DNA from: Vitellaria paradoxa
Lineage: Eukaryota > Streptophyta > Magnoliopsida > Ericales > Sapotaceae
Length of the DNA stretch: 64,000 nucleotides
Assembly: GCA_019916065.1 (NCBI GenBank)
Contig: CM034240.1
Location: forward strand, 45,148,026 to 45,212,025
Direction: 5' to 3'
Positions within the stretch are counted from its first letter, which is position 1. Each line of letters begins with the position of its first letter. Positions 25,701 through 40,700 of this stretch are shown here, piece by piece. The translations under genes were made by a program, and so were the position numbers. The notes beneath the pieces are model-generated. The model made no database searches. It had not been told where the DNA came from and saw only the letters and a list, made by a program, of their open reading frames with translations.

Positions 25701-28700
25701 GATTCATTAGTTCTACTACAGGTCAACATCACGTGAATTGCGGAGGCTAGATAGTGTTTCTCGTTCACCTATTTATGCATCATTTATGGAGACACTAGAT
25801 GGATCACCAACTATAAGGGCATTCAAGGCTGAGGTAATATGTGGCTTTTAGGGTTCTGAAATGATTATATACTGTATAATTCTTCGTTATGTGTTTTTTG
25901 AATGATTAGTTGTCAGAACACCAATTTACTTAAAATAAACTAACTAGCATAGTTCCTAATTGGTTTGATGTTCAATAAGAGTATTAAAACACAACATTGG
26001 TTTAAGAGTTTAAATTAGGTATATGGAATTTGTTGAGCATGTGCCTTCTACCTTTGGATTTCTCTAAACGTCAAGTGTGTTTCTTTGCGCAATTCTTTAT
26101 ATAGAATGATAAATTTGTAAGTGTTTACCTTGGTAGTTTGCTTCTAGATAAATCAATTATTTGGTAAGATTTCATGCATGGCTTTGGTACGGGTAAGTGG
26201 TTGTCTTTCTTTGGATGATGTTTTCTTGACTTCGATAAAAATCAATGGAGAGAAATGCTAAAATTCTTTCAAGAAATGAAACTAACTTGATGACTAGTTT
26301 ATAGGCATGACTACTATAAAAGATGTAGGTACCTGGGTTGTGGCCACAAGGCCATGTTTTATACCCTTACTTCCCTTGCTGCATAATTATACTTCCCCAC
26401 AACTGCTAATTAGCCGCAGGAGAATCACGCGGTATCATTCCTGTGGCAGATTCTTCCTGGGGAACATCTTTTCCCTCGGACTAGGAACAAGGCTCGAGGA
26501 GTCCTTTAACGGATATTACTTTCATGTGGATCATTTGGAGTCCAATGGATTGGTGGTTAGAATCAAGGGATTGTCAAGGTTCCCTCAACTAGTTTAGAGA
26601 GAGATTCTTAGAGGAGTCCTTACCTTTTGGGGTCGTGCTAGTCTAGAGCTGAATATCCGCCCAATGGATGTAAATCCTTAACTCTCTACCAAAAGGATTC
26701 CTCCCAGCCTATATAAACCCTCTTCTTTTGGAGGATCCATCACTTATCATTCACGCTCCATCGCTACCACCAGCTATACTCTCTCTCTCTCTCTCTCTCT
26801 TGTTTCAAACTGTCTTGGTTCTCGCCCATCCACTGGACTCTGATGAGTCCACCATAGTTGAGGATTAGCATTATTAACCCTCCAAGTCTACAACCCCCCC
26901 CCCCCCCCCCAAAAAAAAAAAGATAATTGCAGAATATCTTTTATCAGTGATTTTATGATAAGGGAGGGAAAGACACTTTCTCCAGAGACTAAGCTGGAGA
27001 ATAAAAGGACATTCCAAAGACTCCGGTTGAGAGGAATAATTGAGAGGAAGGATAAGGTAGGGAGATGTAACCGTCTTCCTCCTTAAGTTTGGTTGAGTAG
27101 GAGGAGATGAAAGAATAGTGACTTCAATTACCATTATAGCCTTTTGCATTTACACCAATATAGTTTTGAGGAGCAAAAATTTTATTAGTAAAACATTCGT
27201 CTCTCCTTTCTACTTGTGCTTTGCTTTTGGCTGAACAAAACTTTTGTCGCTAGCGGGACTTACCTTGTCTACTTGGTCATTCCCTTTCCCCTTGCTTTCT
27301 ACCAGATGAAGGAAACTGTCTCTTTCTCCTCCCTTCTCCTTCCCTTAAAGAAGAGCTGTGAATAATAGTTCTAGGTTGTGTATTTGAAAATTCATTGCTT
27401 TTCAGCTAACATTGTTTCTTTGTCCAGGACTTCTTTATGCTCAGGTTTACTGGGAGTGTGACATCATATCAGCGAACTTCCTACACAGAGATAATAGCAA
27501 GTTTGTGGCTCTCCTTGCGCCTTCAGGCATGTGTCAAAGACCATATAACGTTTTTATTTTATTTTATTCTTTAAAACTTAAGATTGATATTATTTCTTGG
27601 ATATATGTTAGTTTTTTCCTTTCGGTCTGAACTCTAATGTTGAGACACGCTGCAACTTTTAGTTTTTGAAACATTATGTTGTGTAACCTTTACTCTTGAT
27701 TGCTAGTGGTGTCATACAATACTTTCAACCTGCTATAATTATTGGTGACCGTTGAATCATTGTAGTTGTTAGCGGCATTTGTTATCTCATTTGTGGCTGT
27801 GATGGCTGTTATTGGATCTCAAGGCAGTTTCCCTGTTAATATGGGTACTCCAGGACTGGTAAGTTTCTCAAGCCCTAGACTGTTCTAGCAGTTTTCTCTT
27901 TTTAACATGAACAGACTTATTTATCCTTTAGACCTTCAGTTACCGGAAAAATATTATACGATGGCTCATTTGTCAACAGGTTGGCTTGGCTCTTTCTTAT
28001 GCAGCCCCAATTGTGTCTTTGTTAGGAAGTTTCCTAACAAGTTTCACTGAGACAGAAAAAGAAATGGTTTCTGTGGAGAGGGTTCTTCAGGTATGATGAC
28101 TGAAAGTGATTTTGCACATCTGTTTTCCATTAGTTAATGTTAATTTCCTCGTTCTAGTACATGGACATCCCTCAAGAAGAACTGCATGGATGCCAACAAT
28201 TAAAACCAGATTGGCCACTTCAAGGACAAATTGAATTTCAAAATGTAACACTGAGGTATATGCCATCTTCACCTTCTGCATTGCAAGATGTCAGTTTCAT
28301 CATTGCTGGGGGAATGCAGGTTAGTACATCTTTTTGCCTGATAAGTGTACTTCTCACCCCCCCCCCCTTTTTTTTTAAATTCAGTGACAGATCTGTCTCT
28401 TTGTAAGCCCTTTCAATTGTTGAAATTCCTAATGCCGTAAGTTTAATATACCTATACTTGTATCCGATCAGGTTGGAATTGTTGGAAGGACAGGTGCGGG
28501 AAAATCTAGTGTCTTGAATGCCCTTTTTCGCCTTAACCCTATATGTCAAGGATGCATTTTAGTGGACGGGGTAAACATATCAGATGTTTCTGTAAGATAC
28601 CTTCGGTCGCATTTTGCTGTTGTGCCTCAGAGTCCTTTCTTGTTTGAAGGTTCCCTAAGGTATAGGCAAATGTGTATTTATAGCTGCAAAATTAGTTTGA

Positions 28701-31700
28701 TAATTAGTTGTTCATTCAGCATAAGTTTTGATTTTGTGCTTTATACCTATCAAAAAAAAAAAAAAATTAGGTTGCGCTTGTACATATGGATTTGAAATCA
28801 AGGGATTTGGTGCTAATTATTTTAAGATAATTGCTTTAATATACCTTTCTTAATTCAGGAAGGGATTTAGTCATGAATTTGAGAAGTTCAAAATGATTAA
28901 TTATGATGAATTTGAAATTAAAAAAAAAAATAGTTATTTGAAATCTTTCATAACAGTGGCTCCATGATTTTAGGAAATAATGGTACCACTACTTTAGTAG
29001 TAATTATTATAAAAATTCAATTTATTATTAGATAGATTAACTATCTAACTTATATTTTAATACAATTTAATCTCAAATCCATTGGTTTAAAATCCCTAGA
29101 TATCCAGATGGAGCCTTTGTGCCTTTTTTTTCTGAAATAACATGACATTTGCATCAGAAAGGACTAATAATGTTAACTACCTAATGACAAAGTAATGCAT
29201 ACATTTATGCATTGTTCAAATTTCTAGGGATAACCTAGACCCATTCCGGGTTAGTGATGATTTCAACATTTGGAAGATTCTAGAAAAATGTCATGTCAAG
29301 GAGGAAGTAGAAGCAGCAGGAGGATTAGATATTCATGTAAAAGAATCTGGAACATCATTTTCCGTTGGTCAACGACAGCTGCTTTGCCTTGCACGTGCAC
29401 TTCTCAAGTCTTCTAAGGTGAGAGTTATATACACACAAATATTGACACCTATGAATACTGTACTGACGTGCTAAAAATATTTCAGGTACTTTGCCTGGAT
29501 GAATGCACAGCCAATGTAGATACTCAAACAGCTTCAAAGATCCAGAGTACCATAGCAAATGAATGCAGAGGTGTGACAGTGATAACAATTGCTCACCGCA
29601 TTTCCACGGTTTTAAGCATGGACAATATCCTTATTCTTGATCAAGGGACCCTGGTATGCTTATTATTTTGACTACTACATCTTTGGGCTCTTAACATCCA
29701 ATAACATAAAAATATGAACAATAGTTGTGAGTGATTGCCAATTTGAGATTCTGGGGACCTTGTAGGTTGGACTTGTTGGGTATGGGGTGAAAGTCCCAAA
29801 TCTCACACAATAGTATCCCAATCAAAACATTCACAGCTGAAAAACAATAAGATAAACCAAAGAGACACAAGGATTTGTTGACTAGGGTAAAAACCCTTTA
29901 GAACACTAAGGAGAAAACAATCCCGGATCCTTAAACGGATTAGACTAAACCTTTTTTACTATAAAATAAGAGGTTACAAGGTACATAGAAATGGAATACA
30001 AGTTTCCCCAACCAACTACCCATTGATCTACTTGCCTAAGGACCCATTCTAACCTTATTTGCTAAACATCCCGCAATACACCTCAACCCGTGAAGAAGAA
30101 GACCTTCAAAAACATGAAGAAGCTCACCCGATCTGATGCACACCCATAGATCTGAGCTGGTTGATGATGAATCTTTACCAAAGATAGTTGGTGATGTCAA
30201 GAATCAAGCAAGCTAAACATCCCATCATCCCCTTTTGGTTTCTTTTTCAAAAGAGCTTAGTAAAAGTGATGTTTTGTCTAAAAAGTTAAGGTAAAGAAGA
30301 GAAAAATTATTTTTATATCAAAAGAGAATGTTAAAAAGGTCATTTGGACAGATCTTAAAAAATCTGAACGTTGTCACAGGCAGTTCGTGGGCACAGACTA
30401 CACATGAACTGCTCATAAGACCTCCTTGCATACTGGACAGAAATTTTCAGATGTCACAGGTATCTCGTGGGCATGAACTTCTCACGAACTGCTTGTGAGA
30501 CTTCCCAACTTTTTGGACATTGACAATTTAAGTCCAAATGGGATAACCAAAGACAATTGTACCCATAACCACATCTCTTCCAACTCCAATGCTCTTTTCA
30601 ACCATCAACAAGGATGCTTAAACACTCTTTGGCATATGTTTAAGCATCTAAAAACCTAACTTGTGACATTCTACAACATCTAGAATGAACAATTACAAGC
30701 AAAGTGCTGTCTCGAATATTGCCAACACAAAAGCTATCTAAATGATACTTAAAATTTCCCCATTTGGCAATTTTGAGACAAAACACCCCAAGTCCCCAAA
30801 TTACAACTTGAAAAAAAATTGTCACAAGTTCTAATCCTAATCAGCAACCACAATTGTAAGCCTGAAAAACAAATCAACAGTGAGCAGAAACAGGAAGTAA
30901 CAAAAAATTCAATTTACATTCACACTGCTTCATTCCAAAGGCAGTTCAACAGCTCCCTCTCTATATCATGTTCTCTCCCCCTTTAAGCAAAATTAAACCA
31001 CTAGAAAGCACTCATAAATCACTCCCCCTAAAGCCCAAAGTTCTCCCCCTTTTTGTTCGGAATTGACAAACAACAAAACAGATAACAAGTATAAAAACAT
31101 GTGAGACCAATGCATCAAATGTTCAACTCTCAGTAAAGATAAAGCAACCTGTTGAAGTCTTGACAGGAGATTAGCAATACAATGCACATGAGACTTAACA
31201 ATTCAAACTGATAATCCATAATAGAAATAAAGCCAAAAGAGTCATAAGTTGTTACAAAATAGTCAAAGGATCCAAAAGAGGCAACAGGAAATACAAAAGA
31301 TGCAAAAACAGTGACAGAGATTCAAAAGATTCAAAAGGGCTAAAAAGAGAGAATCAAGATCTATTGCGGCCACGGCGAGAGTAAGCTTTGATTTCATTGA
31401 AGACACCAACAAGATCTTCGACTTCAGTCTCAAGCGCAGTGACTTTGTCAACGCGCTGATGTAGCAATTTCGCCGAGGGAGGTGACAAAGAAGTCCATCT
31501 GTGTCTTGTAATAAGTGGCAAAGCTGTTGACAGCATTGAGATCACGTAACATGGAGTTGCGAGTACCCTCATTCTCGGACAGGATAACTTGCTCGAGATG
31601 AGATATGCGATCAGACAGATTCCTTTCCAAATGTATGATTCGATTGGTTAAGGCATTAAGGGCAAACACAATCACAAAATTTGGATCTTTCCCGAAGGGA

Positions 31701-34700
31701 GATCAGCAGGGATCGATGGAGAAGGGCAGTGACCCATAGAATGACCGGAAGATTGGGGATCATAGGAGGACACAGTGGGTTTCTTCTGGGCTATTGTACG
31801 AGAGATGGTTACCCGATTGATAGGTTTTTCTTGGGCAAGGGCTAACTCATCAACCCGATGGACTATGTCAAACTGGGACTTCAGAAGATTGGTGATAAAA
31901 ACACCATAAGGCAGTCCAACTCTAGTGCCCTTATGCTTGAAGGCATTACAGATGTTTTGAAACAGAATAGAGGGAAGATCTATTGGAATGTCATGGGTGA
32001 AACAGTTGAGGAATTTGACCATTTCCTCAGAAATTTCGGAACAGTGATGTGCAGGAGAGATGACAGAATCAACAATTAGGTTCAAAATTCTGAATGGAAC
32101 AGTGAACTCACTGTGTTTGAAACTCATTCCCGGAAACTAGGGTTAAGGTGCATCTTGCATTGGGTTAGCCATATCAGATGGAGGGGGAAGTGACATCCAA
32201 TCTAGGTTTGGATATTGGGCATCAGAAACACGGGGAATGTGGAAATATGTGGCAAGAGAGTCTACGGTGAAAGTGAAAAACACCCCTTTGACTTTGGTGT
32301 CAAAGGACTCAAAGCCATGTGAAAATTTGTGCATGTTAGTATAAAACTCACGCACAATATTTTCTGATGCATGCCCATACTCAAAATAGACTCCTACCCA
32401 CCCTCGATTGACAGATTTCTCGAATAAAGGCAAAATCCCCGGTGAGTTGGGAAAAATCAACCGGCCGTTCAAGGAGAACCGATCGACGAGAAAAGAAAGA
32501 TTCAAACAAATTTTGACCCCCGAAAATGAAAGTTTCAGACTCAAAAGATGAAGAGTTAGAGTCACACCTTACCGGAGATGAAGAGGAAGGTTTTGATGAG
32601 GATCCTCTGTTGACCAATGTTGCCTTGGATTTGGGAACGGTCGAAGACCTACCACGGGTGGAAGAACCCTTCTTCTTGTGCATGGCCGATTTGAGGGGAT
32701 TTTTGGACGTTTCTGTCCCAATGGACGATAGCCCTTAGGGAGTCGAATCTTTGCCATTGATGTGGACTAGAACAAGGTTCGAAGTAAGAATGAAGGTATG
32801 TGAAGTGGAGGATAATGAAAAGATGGAGTCCAAATGGCAAGGGTTTCTGATGAGGCACAAGAGAGGGTATTGAGGTAACCTGATATAGGTATATATACAC
32901 AACCCTAAGACACACGCTCCCAAAAAGAGTGGAGAGGAGGAGTCCAAGATGATTTCAAGGATGCCTTCAAGATAAGATTTCCGAGATTAAGGCATGAATG
33001 GGATTTTTCGAGAGTTAGGGTTTTATGGTGATCAGATGAAGATGAAGAGGTCTGTGTGTGAAACAACGTGAGCAGTTAGAAATGATGGCAGCCGTTTGTG
33101 GGAAAAAAGGAAGGAATTAAATGCTTCAGCTGAACTTGAGACCCATGTTTGAGATAAACACTTCAAAATATAAAACCAACTAAGTAGATAAAGACACATG
33201 ACTAGACACGTGTCAAGTAAACAAAATGTAAACAGGAATACCCCACATCCAATTTGGCAGAGAAGATCAATTAGAAAAAGACCCAAGCCAATTAAATTTT
33301 AATGCATGGAAATGACATCAGCACATCAACACAAATTTGTACCAAATCTGTACGGTACACTCAGCAAATCAGAAAATTGCCCAAGTTAGTCACTCTATTT
33401 TTCACTCTGCAGCAAAAAGAAATTAGTGGGGCATGCAAAAGGATAAAAGAGACAAAATTGACCTGCCAGACAGAATTAATAAAAGACAAACAAGAACAAA
33501 AAAAAATTCTTTTCCATAAAAACCATTGAAAGATTTACCCAAACCAAACATATGCCACAGAATTTATGAGATTTAACAGGTGAATTTCGTGCCCACAAAG
33601 ATCACATAAACTTCCCACAAGCCTTGCACAGAACCAGATTTTATGAAGTATCAAATTTATGCTAAAAATATGTAAACAAAAACCACTATCAATGAAAATG
33701 CTTTCTTATGTAGACTTATCTCAACCTGACGAGATTGATACTAACAATTAGAGCTATGAAGAAAAATCAATTATTTGAACACACAGCCTCAATTAAGAAT
33801 CAAAATACTAAGGGGTCATTTGGTTTATTTTTTTCTTTTCTATTTTCTGTTTTTGTTTTCTATTTTCTGTTTTGAGTTCATTTTTCATTTTGTACCTTTG
33901 AAAATAAAGAAAACAGCTCAAAATTCATTTGGTTACTTGTGTTTTCAAAATTTGTTTTCGAAAACTGAAAATAAGTTTACCCATGAAATGAAAAATGATA
34001 AAAAGTTGTTTTGAGAGTTTTTAACAAAAAACAAAGAAAATCGCAAAATAAGGAAAATAGAGTATTTTTTATTTCTCATTTTGAGTTTTTAACACATAAA
34101 ACGAAAACAGAAATAGAAAACAAAAAAAGTAAACCAAATGCCACATAAATTTTCAGAATTTATAAAAACTTGATATTGACAAACACAATAAATCATTGAC
34201 TTAATGTCCATATTTTTGTAAAAATCTTGTAAAAATACACATAATGGGCAGAAAAGTATTTCAAATAAGATTATAATTCCACACAAATGTTTTTCAATTA
34301 ACTCGATCGACATCTCGAGACATGATACTAGCTGTAGAACAACATTCAAATCCTCTAGAAGATGTCTATTTGGAAGTCAAACCAATCAATTGCTCAACAA
34401 TAACAACACAACAGCTTTCTTAAAAATGTGAGAGATGAAATTTGATATTGCAATTTAAATTCAAACATCCTTATCTCTCCAAAACAAAATTAAATTCAAT
34501 AAATGCAATGTGATGATGGTTTTCACACACTTTTCTCCTTTTATTATTATTATTATTATTATTTATTTTCCACCTTCAACTCCTTTTTGAAGAACGTTAG
34601 AGAACAAAGTGGTAACCCTTTTCATCACTTTAATTGGGAAACAAACTCAACAACTTTAATATTCTCAACATTTGTAACTTGGAGTAGAGAGAATTGTGGG

Positions 34701-37700
34701 CTAATCAATTATAGGTCAATCCAAAGTAAACATCACTCTATGAATTCAAGAAAGTTTCCATCTCATTTGACCATGTGTTCGACATCAGCCAAGTTGAAAG
34801 TAAAACATAAATGTGATATTAATAATCAACATTTTCAACACAATCTCCACACACCATGAGTTTGACAAGAAATCTACAAAAACAAGACAATAGGCCAAAT
34901 GTTGAAAGTGTAAGTAAATATCAAGTTCAGACAAATTCTTACACATTTGAATATTCCAAAACTTAAAAGACACAATATGATCCCACTTTCAATTTAAGTT
35001 CATAGCAATAATTGTAAGATCATTTATTCTCAAAATTGAGATAAAACTATTCAAGAAGTATCACTCCAAGAGATGAACGAAGATATTCAAATCTTGAAGC
35101 TTCTAATGGTTTTGTGAACATATCAGCAAATTGTTGTTCAGTGGGAATGTGCTCCAAAGTTAACACTTGTCTGTCAACAAGATCTCTAATGAAATGATGT
35201 CTTATGTCAATGTGTTTTGTGCGAGAGTGTTGAACTGGATTTTTAGAAATATTGATTGCACTCATGTTATCACAAAACAAAGACATAGTACCTTGATTTA
35301 TTTCATAATCTGAAAGCATCTGCTTCATCCACAAAATTTGAGCACAACAGCTGCCGGCTACAATGTACTCGGCCTCGGCTGTTGAGAGAGAGATAGAGTT
35401 CTGCTTTTTACTATGCCAAGCCACCAAGTTTCCTCCTATGTAAAAGCAACCTCCAGATGTGCTTTTTCGATCATCATCAACACCCTGCCCAATCTGCATC
35501 TGAGTAGCACGAAATTTCTGAAGAAGAATCATTAGAAAACCAGATGCCATAATCTAGAGTCCCATTTACATAACGAATAATTTGTTTGACAGCTGTCAAA
35601 TGAGACTCTTTGGGGCAGGATTGATACCTAGCACAAATGCCTACACTAAATGCAATGTCTAGACGACTAGCAGTCAAGTACAATAGGCTACCAATCATGC
35701 TCCGGTATAGAGTTTGATCAACACATTTCTCGGATTCATCCTTGTTCAGTTTGGTAGTTGTGCCCATGGGAGTCCTAGCATGCTTAGTTGTAGAGAGACC
35801 AAACCTTTGAACCAAGTTTCTTGCATTCTTGGATTGAGATATGAAAATGCCATTTTTCAATTGTTTAATTTGCAACCCCAAGAAAAAATTCAGCTCACCA
35901 ACTATGCTCATTTCAAATTGGCTTTTCATGAGTTCAGCAAATTTTAAGGCATGATTTTCTAAAGTTGAGCCAAAATAATGTCATCCACATAAATTTGTGC
36001 AATGGTAATTTCCTTAGAGTCTCTATGGATGAACAATGTTTTGTCTACACTTCCCCTTGAAAAATTTGACTCTACCAAAAATTTGGTAAGTCTCTCATAC
36101 CATGCTCTAGGAGCTTGTTTTAAACCATATAATGTCTTATTTAAACGAAACACGTGATTGGGATATTTAGGATCAATAAAACCTTTTGGTTGCTCAACAA
36201 AAACTTCTTCTTGTATAAAACCATTCAAGAAGGCACTTTTCACATCCATTTGAAAAAGTTTGAAACCTAAGTAGCAAGAAATGGCTAACAAAATCCGAAT
36301 TGATTCTAGTCTAGCCACGGGGGCAAAAGTCTCATCAAAATCTACTCCTTCAACTTGAGTGTACCATTGTGCGACTAGTCTAGCTTTGTTTCTTACAATA
36401 GTGCCAAATTCATCGGTTTTATTTTTGAAAATCCATTTGGTCCCTATAACATTAACATCACTAGGTCTAGGCACAAGTTCCCAGACTTCATTTCTAGAAA
36501 ATTATTCTAATTCATCATGCATGGCATTAATCCAATGAGAGTCAAGAAGAGCCTCTTTAACATTTTTAGGCTCAATGCATGACGTATAACACAAGTAAGT
36601 TACCTCATTTCGAACTTGCCTTCTGGTTTTCATAGGGGCTGTTATCTCACCAATGACTTGTGTTAATGGATGATTCAGTTTCACTTTTGATGAGGGATTA
36701 AGAGTCAAGTGTTGATTCTCATCCTCATTTTCCTCTTCCTCATCACTCGGCAGATTTCCACTTGCTTCAGCTTCAACTTCCTTTTCATTTTCTTGGTTTT
36801 CTAGCGAGGATTCTTCATGTGGATAGATGGTGAATTCTCGTTCATCCTCACTTGAATTTAACCTATAAGCAGAATTAATAGAATCATCATCAACAACATT
36901 ATTAATGGATTCCATAACAGTTGAATGTTTCAAATTAAAAACTCTATAGGCTCTACTGTTTGTGGAGTAACCAAGAAAAATCCCTTCATCACATCTTGCA
37001 TCAAATTTACCCAAGGACTCTCTTTCACGATAAATGTAACATTTGCTCCTAAAGATGTGAAAATATTTAACACTTGGTTTCTTACCATTCCAAAGTTCAT
37101 ATGAAAAGGCTTTAGTTCCTTATCTCACAAAAACTCTGTTGCTAATGTAACAAGCAGTGTTCAAGGTCTCAGCCCAAAACTTCAAAGGTATTTTCTTATC
37201 ATGCAACATGACACAAGTCATTTCTTGGAGAACTCTATTCTTCCTTTCAACAATCCCATTTTGTTGAGGTGTATTAGGAGCAGAGAATTCATGTAAAATA
37301 CCACACTCACCACAAAAATCAAAAAATTCAGAATTTTCAAATTCTTTTCCATGATCACTTCTCAATCTAATGATCCTACCAATCTTAACACCTTTTTCAT
37401 TTTGAAGTCTATTGCATAAAGATTTAAAAGATTGAAAGGTGTCAGATTTTTCTTTTAAAAAATTTACCCAAGTAAATCTAAAAAAGTCATCAACCATCAC
37501 AAAAATGTATTTTTTGCCACCTAAACTTTCAGTCCTTATAGGACCCATTAAGTCAACATGCACAAGCTCTAAGGGTGAAGTAGTAGTTATTCTATTGGTC
37601 TTTTTGTGAATAGCCTTTGTTTGTTTTCCTTTCTAACATGGTCCACAAACAACTTTCTTGACTTTTGCTAGTTTTGGCAACCCTTTCACAATCTCAGACT

Positions 37701-40700
37701 TAGACAATCTTGCAAGATCTCGATAATTCACATGTCCAAGCCTTTGGTGCCAAAGTTCTGTGGTGTCATCCTGTGCAACATTACAAGTCAAACTTTTGTT
37801 AGTGGAAAGCCCATAACAATTATTTGAAGTTCTAACTCCCTTCAACACCACATTGTTATCCTTGTCTAGAATTGAGCATTCACTTTTAGCAAACATAACA
37901 TTGTAGTGTGAATCACAAATTTCACTAATGCTAATCAAATTTGCTTTCAAACCATCAACATACAACACATCCTTGAGTCTAGGAAGACCCGGATGATCAA
38001 TGCATCCAATTCCAAGAATTTTGGATTTGCTACTATTACCAAATGTGACTAAGCCTTCATCACAATCAATCAAAGAAGAAAACATGGACTTGACACCACA
38101 CATGTGCTTAGAGCACCCACTATCCAAATACCACATGTTGGAATTTCGAGCTCTAAAAGCCGTGTGTTCAACAAAGCAATTCAATTCATCACATCTAATC
38201 TATACTTTTCTAACTTTGCTTTTTGAAGACATTTTACCTTTGAAAACTGTTTTTGAAATGTTCTTGGTATAGGATTTAGACAATCCTCCATTAGAATTAT
38301 TTCTTTTTGGTTTGAATGGAGCTCGGATGTCATTGTCATCATGAAATTGAAGACCATTGAACCTGATAGACAAAAATTCTTTTCCTTTAAGACCTTTGTT
38401 AGGATTAACTTTGGATCTAACATAATCCAATGGCAATCCATGCAATTTGTGACAAAAAGGTCTTATGTGTCCTCTAATTCCACAATGATGACATATGGGA
38501 ACAAATTTCCTAGAATATGCAGAATTTGAGGCATGCAACCCAGATTTAATGACATTTTTACCTCCAAAAACTGAAAAGTAATTGGGAGAACTATTACCTC
38601 GAATGTGATTTTTCACCTTACTTGCACCTGAGATCACTTTTTGTTGAAAACTTTGGCTTCCTCTTCAATCACTTTTTGATTGTTCACTTTCAGCTTTTGC
38701 AACCCTTGAAGTGAAGTGAAAATTGCTGGATTTGTTCTCAATTTTCTTAGTTGCTGGGACAAATTTAATTGGGCCATTTCCTTGGCTTGAAGAAGATGAA
38801 GACAGCTTTATACATCCAATCCCAGCTCTATCATTAGGACACCTTTGAGCTTCCAAAATGTCTTCCAAATTCTTGGTTCCAGCATCCCACTTCTTGAATG
38901 AACTAGATGTCTTAGTAATCTTCTCCTTCAAATCTTCCACTTCTTTCTCGAGTGTCACATTGAAGGACATCAATTTTTCTTCATTCTTTTTCAAAGTCTC
39001 AATCAGTTTCTCCAATTCACCCACGAGTCTTATGACTTTCAACTGCATTTTTTAAACTCTCTTTCTCGCTTTCAACCTTATTAAGCTTGGAAAGTGCTTT
39101 GGCCTTCTACTTTGTAAGAGTCAGTGACTGCTGATACAGCTCATTATATTTGTCTTGCAATACATCAAACTTCTCTTGAATGTCTTCTTCGGAATCTGAA
39201 TCAAAGGTGTCACTTTCATCACTTACATCGAGACTATTCTGAGAAATACTAAATTCAGAATTTTTCTTTGGAGAACAATCTTCAGCTTTCACCATGAATA
39301 CTAAAGCATTTGAAGAGTCATCCTCAGAACTAGATGAATCTTCATCAGTTTGGTCTTCTTCACTCCTTGAATCATCTTCATTATCCCAAGAAGCATTAAA
39401 GACTTTCTTGTTCCTTCTCTTCATCCTATTTGTAAATTCATTAGCAAAATGTCCATATCCTTTACATTCAAAACATTGCTTCTCACCGGATTTCTCTTGC
39501 TTTTTCTCAGTTTTGATCCCTTTACCAACCTTTTTCTTTCCTTTAAAGAACTTTGACTTGTTTTGAGGAGGCTTCTTGGAAAAACTTTTGAACTTTTTGA
39601 CAAGGAAAGCAATATCCTCAACGCTCACTTTTGAGGTGTCTATTTCTTCTTTCTCATCTTCACAGATTGAACTTAAGGCAATTCCTTGGTTCCTCTTGTT
39701 TTGATTCACATTAACTTCATAAGTTTGCAGAGAACCAACTAACTCTTCAACCTTCTTTTGATCTACATCTTTACTTTCCTCAATAGCTGTAACCTTTGGC
39801 TGAAACTTATCAGGTAATGACCTTAAAATCTTGCAAACAATATTTGATTGTGGATAAGTTTCACATTGCAGAGAAATTTACAATATCACTAAGATTAATG
39901 TAAAATTGATCAAATGTCTCATTCTCTGCCATGCGAATTACCTCAAATGCAGTAGTGGGGCTCTGTAACTTGGCTATTTTTATTGCTGTAGTTCCTTCAT
40001 AAGTTACTTGAAGAATATCCCAAGCTTCTTTTGCAACTTCATAGTTCGAAATTCTTCTGAACTCTTCCTGAGAAATACTGCAGAAAATTGCATTCAAGGC
40101 TTTACTATTCCATCCTGCAGCCTCAAGATCAGCAGAAGACCAATCCCTTTTAGCTTTCAGTGTGAGGTCAGTCTCATTCACAGTAGGTACTCTTCATCCA
40201 TCAACAACAGAATCCCAGACTCATTCATCAATAGACTTGAGAAAAGCTCTCATCCTTGCCTTCCAGTAGTGATAGTTATAGCCGTCAAGAAATGGAGGCC
40301 TAACAGTTGATTGTCCCTCTCTTTGGCTATCCATGAATACTATATGGACCAACTCTCAGACAGAAAGTCTAAATACTAAACATAGAGCACCCAATTCTCT
40401 GATACCACTTGAAAGCCCCAAATCTCACACAATAGTATCCCAATCAAAACATTTACAGTTGAAAAATAACAAGATAAACCAAAGAGACACAAGGATTTGT
40501 CGACTAGGGTAAAAACCCCTTAGAACACTAAAGAGAAAACAACCCCGGATCCTTAAGCAGATCAGACTAAACCTTTTTTGTTATAAAATCAAAGGTTACA
40601 AGGTACATAGAAATGGAATACAAGTTTCCCCAACCAACTACCCGTTGATCTACTTGCCTAAGGACCTATTCTAACCTTGTTTGTTAGACATCCAGCAATA

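Noticed and set aside
26768..26930. C17/A11 tract as a functional G-quadruplex or i-motif
   Set aside because: A homopolymer at a repeat junction; slippage or an assembly effect is a simpler explanation.
36502..37014. Acidic frame as an independent host gene
   Set aside because: It starts with the copia integrase C-terminal GY motif and is in frame with neighbouring pol segments.
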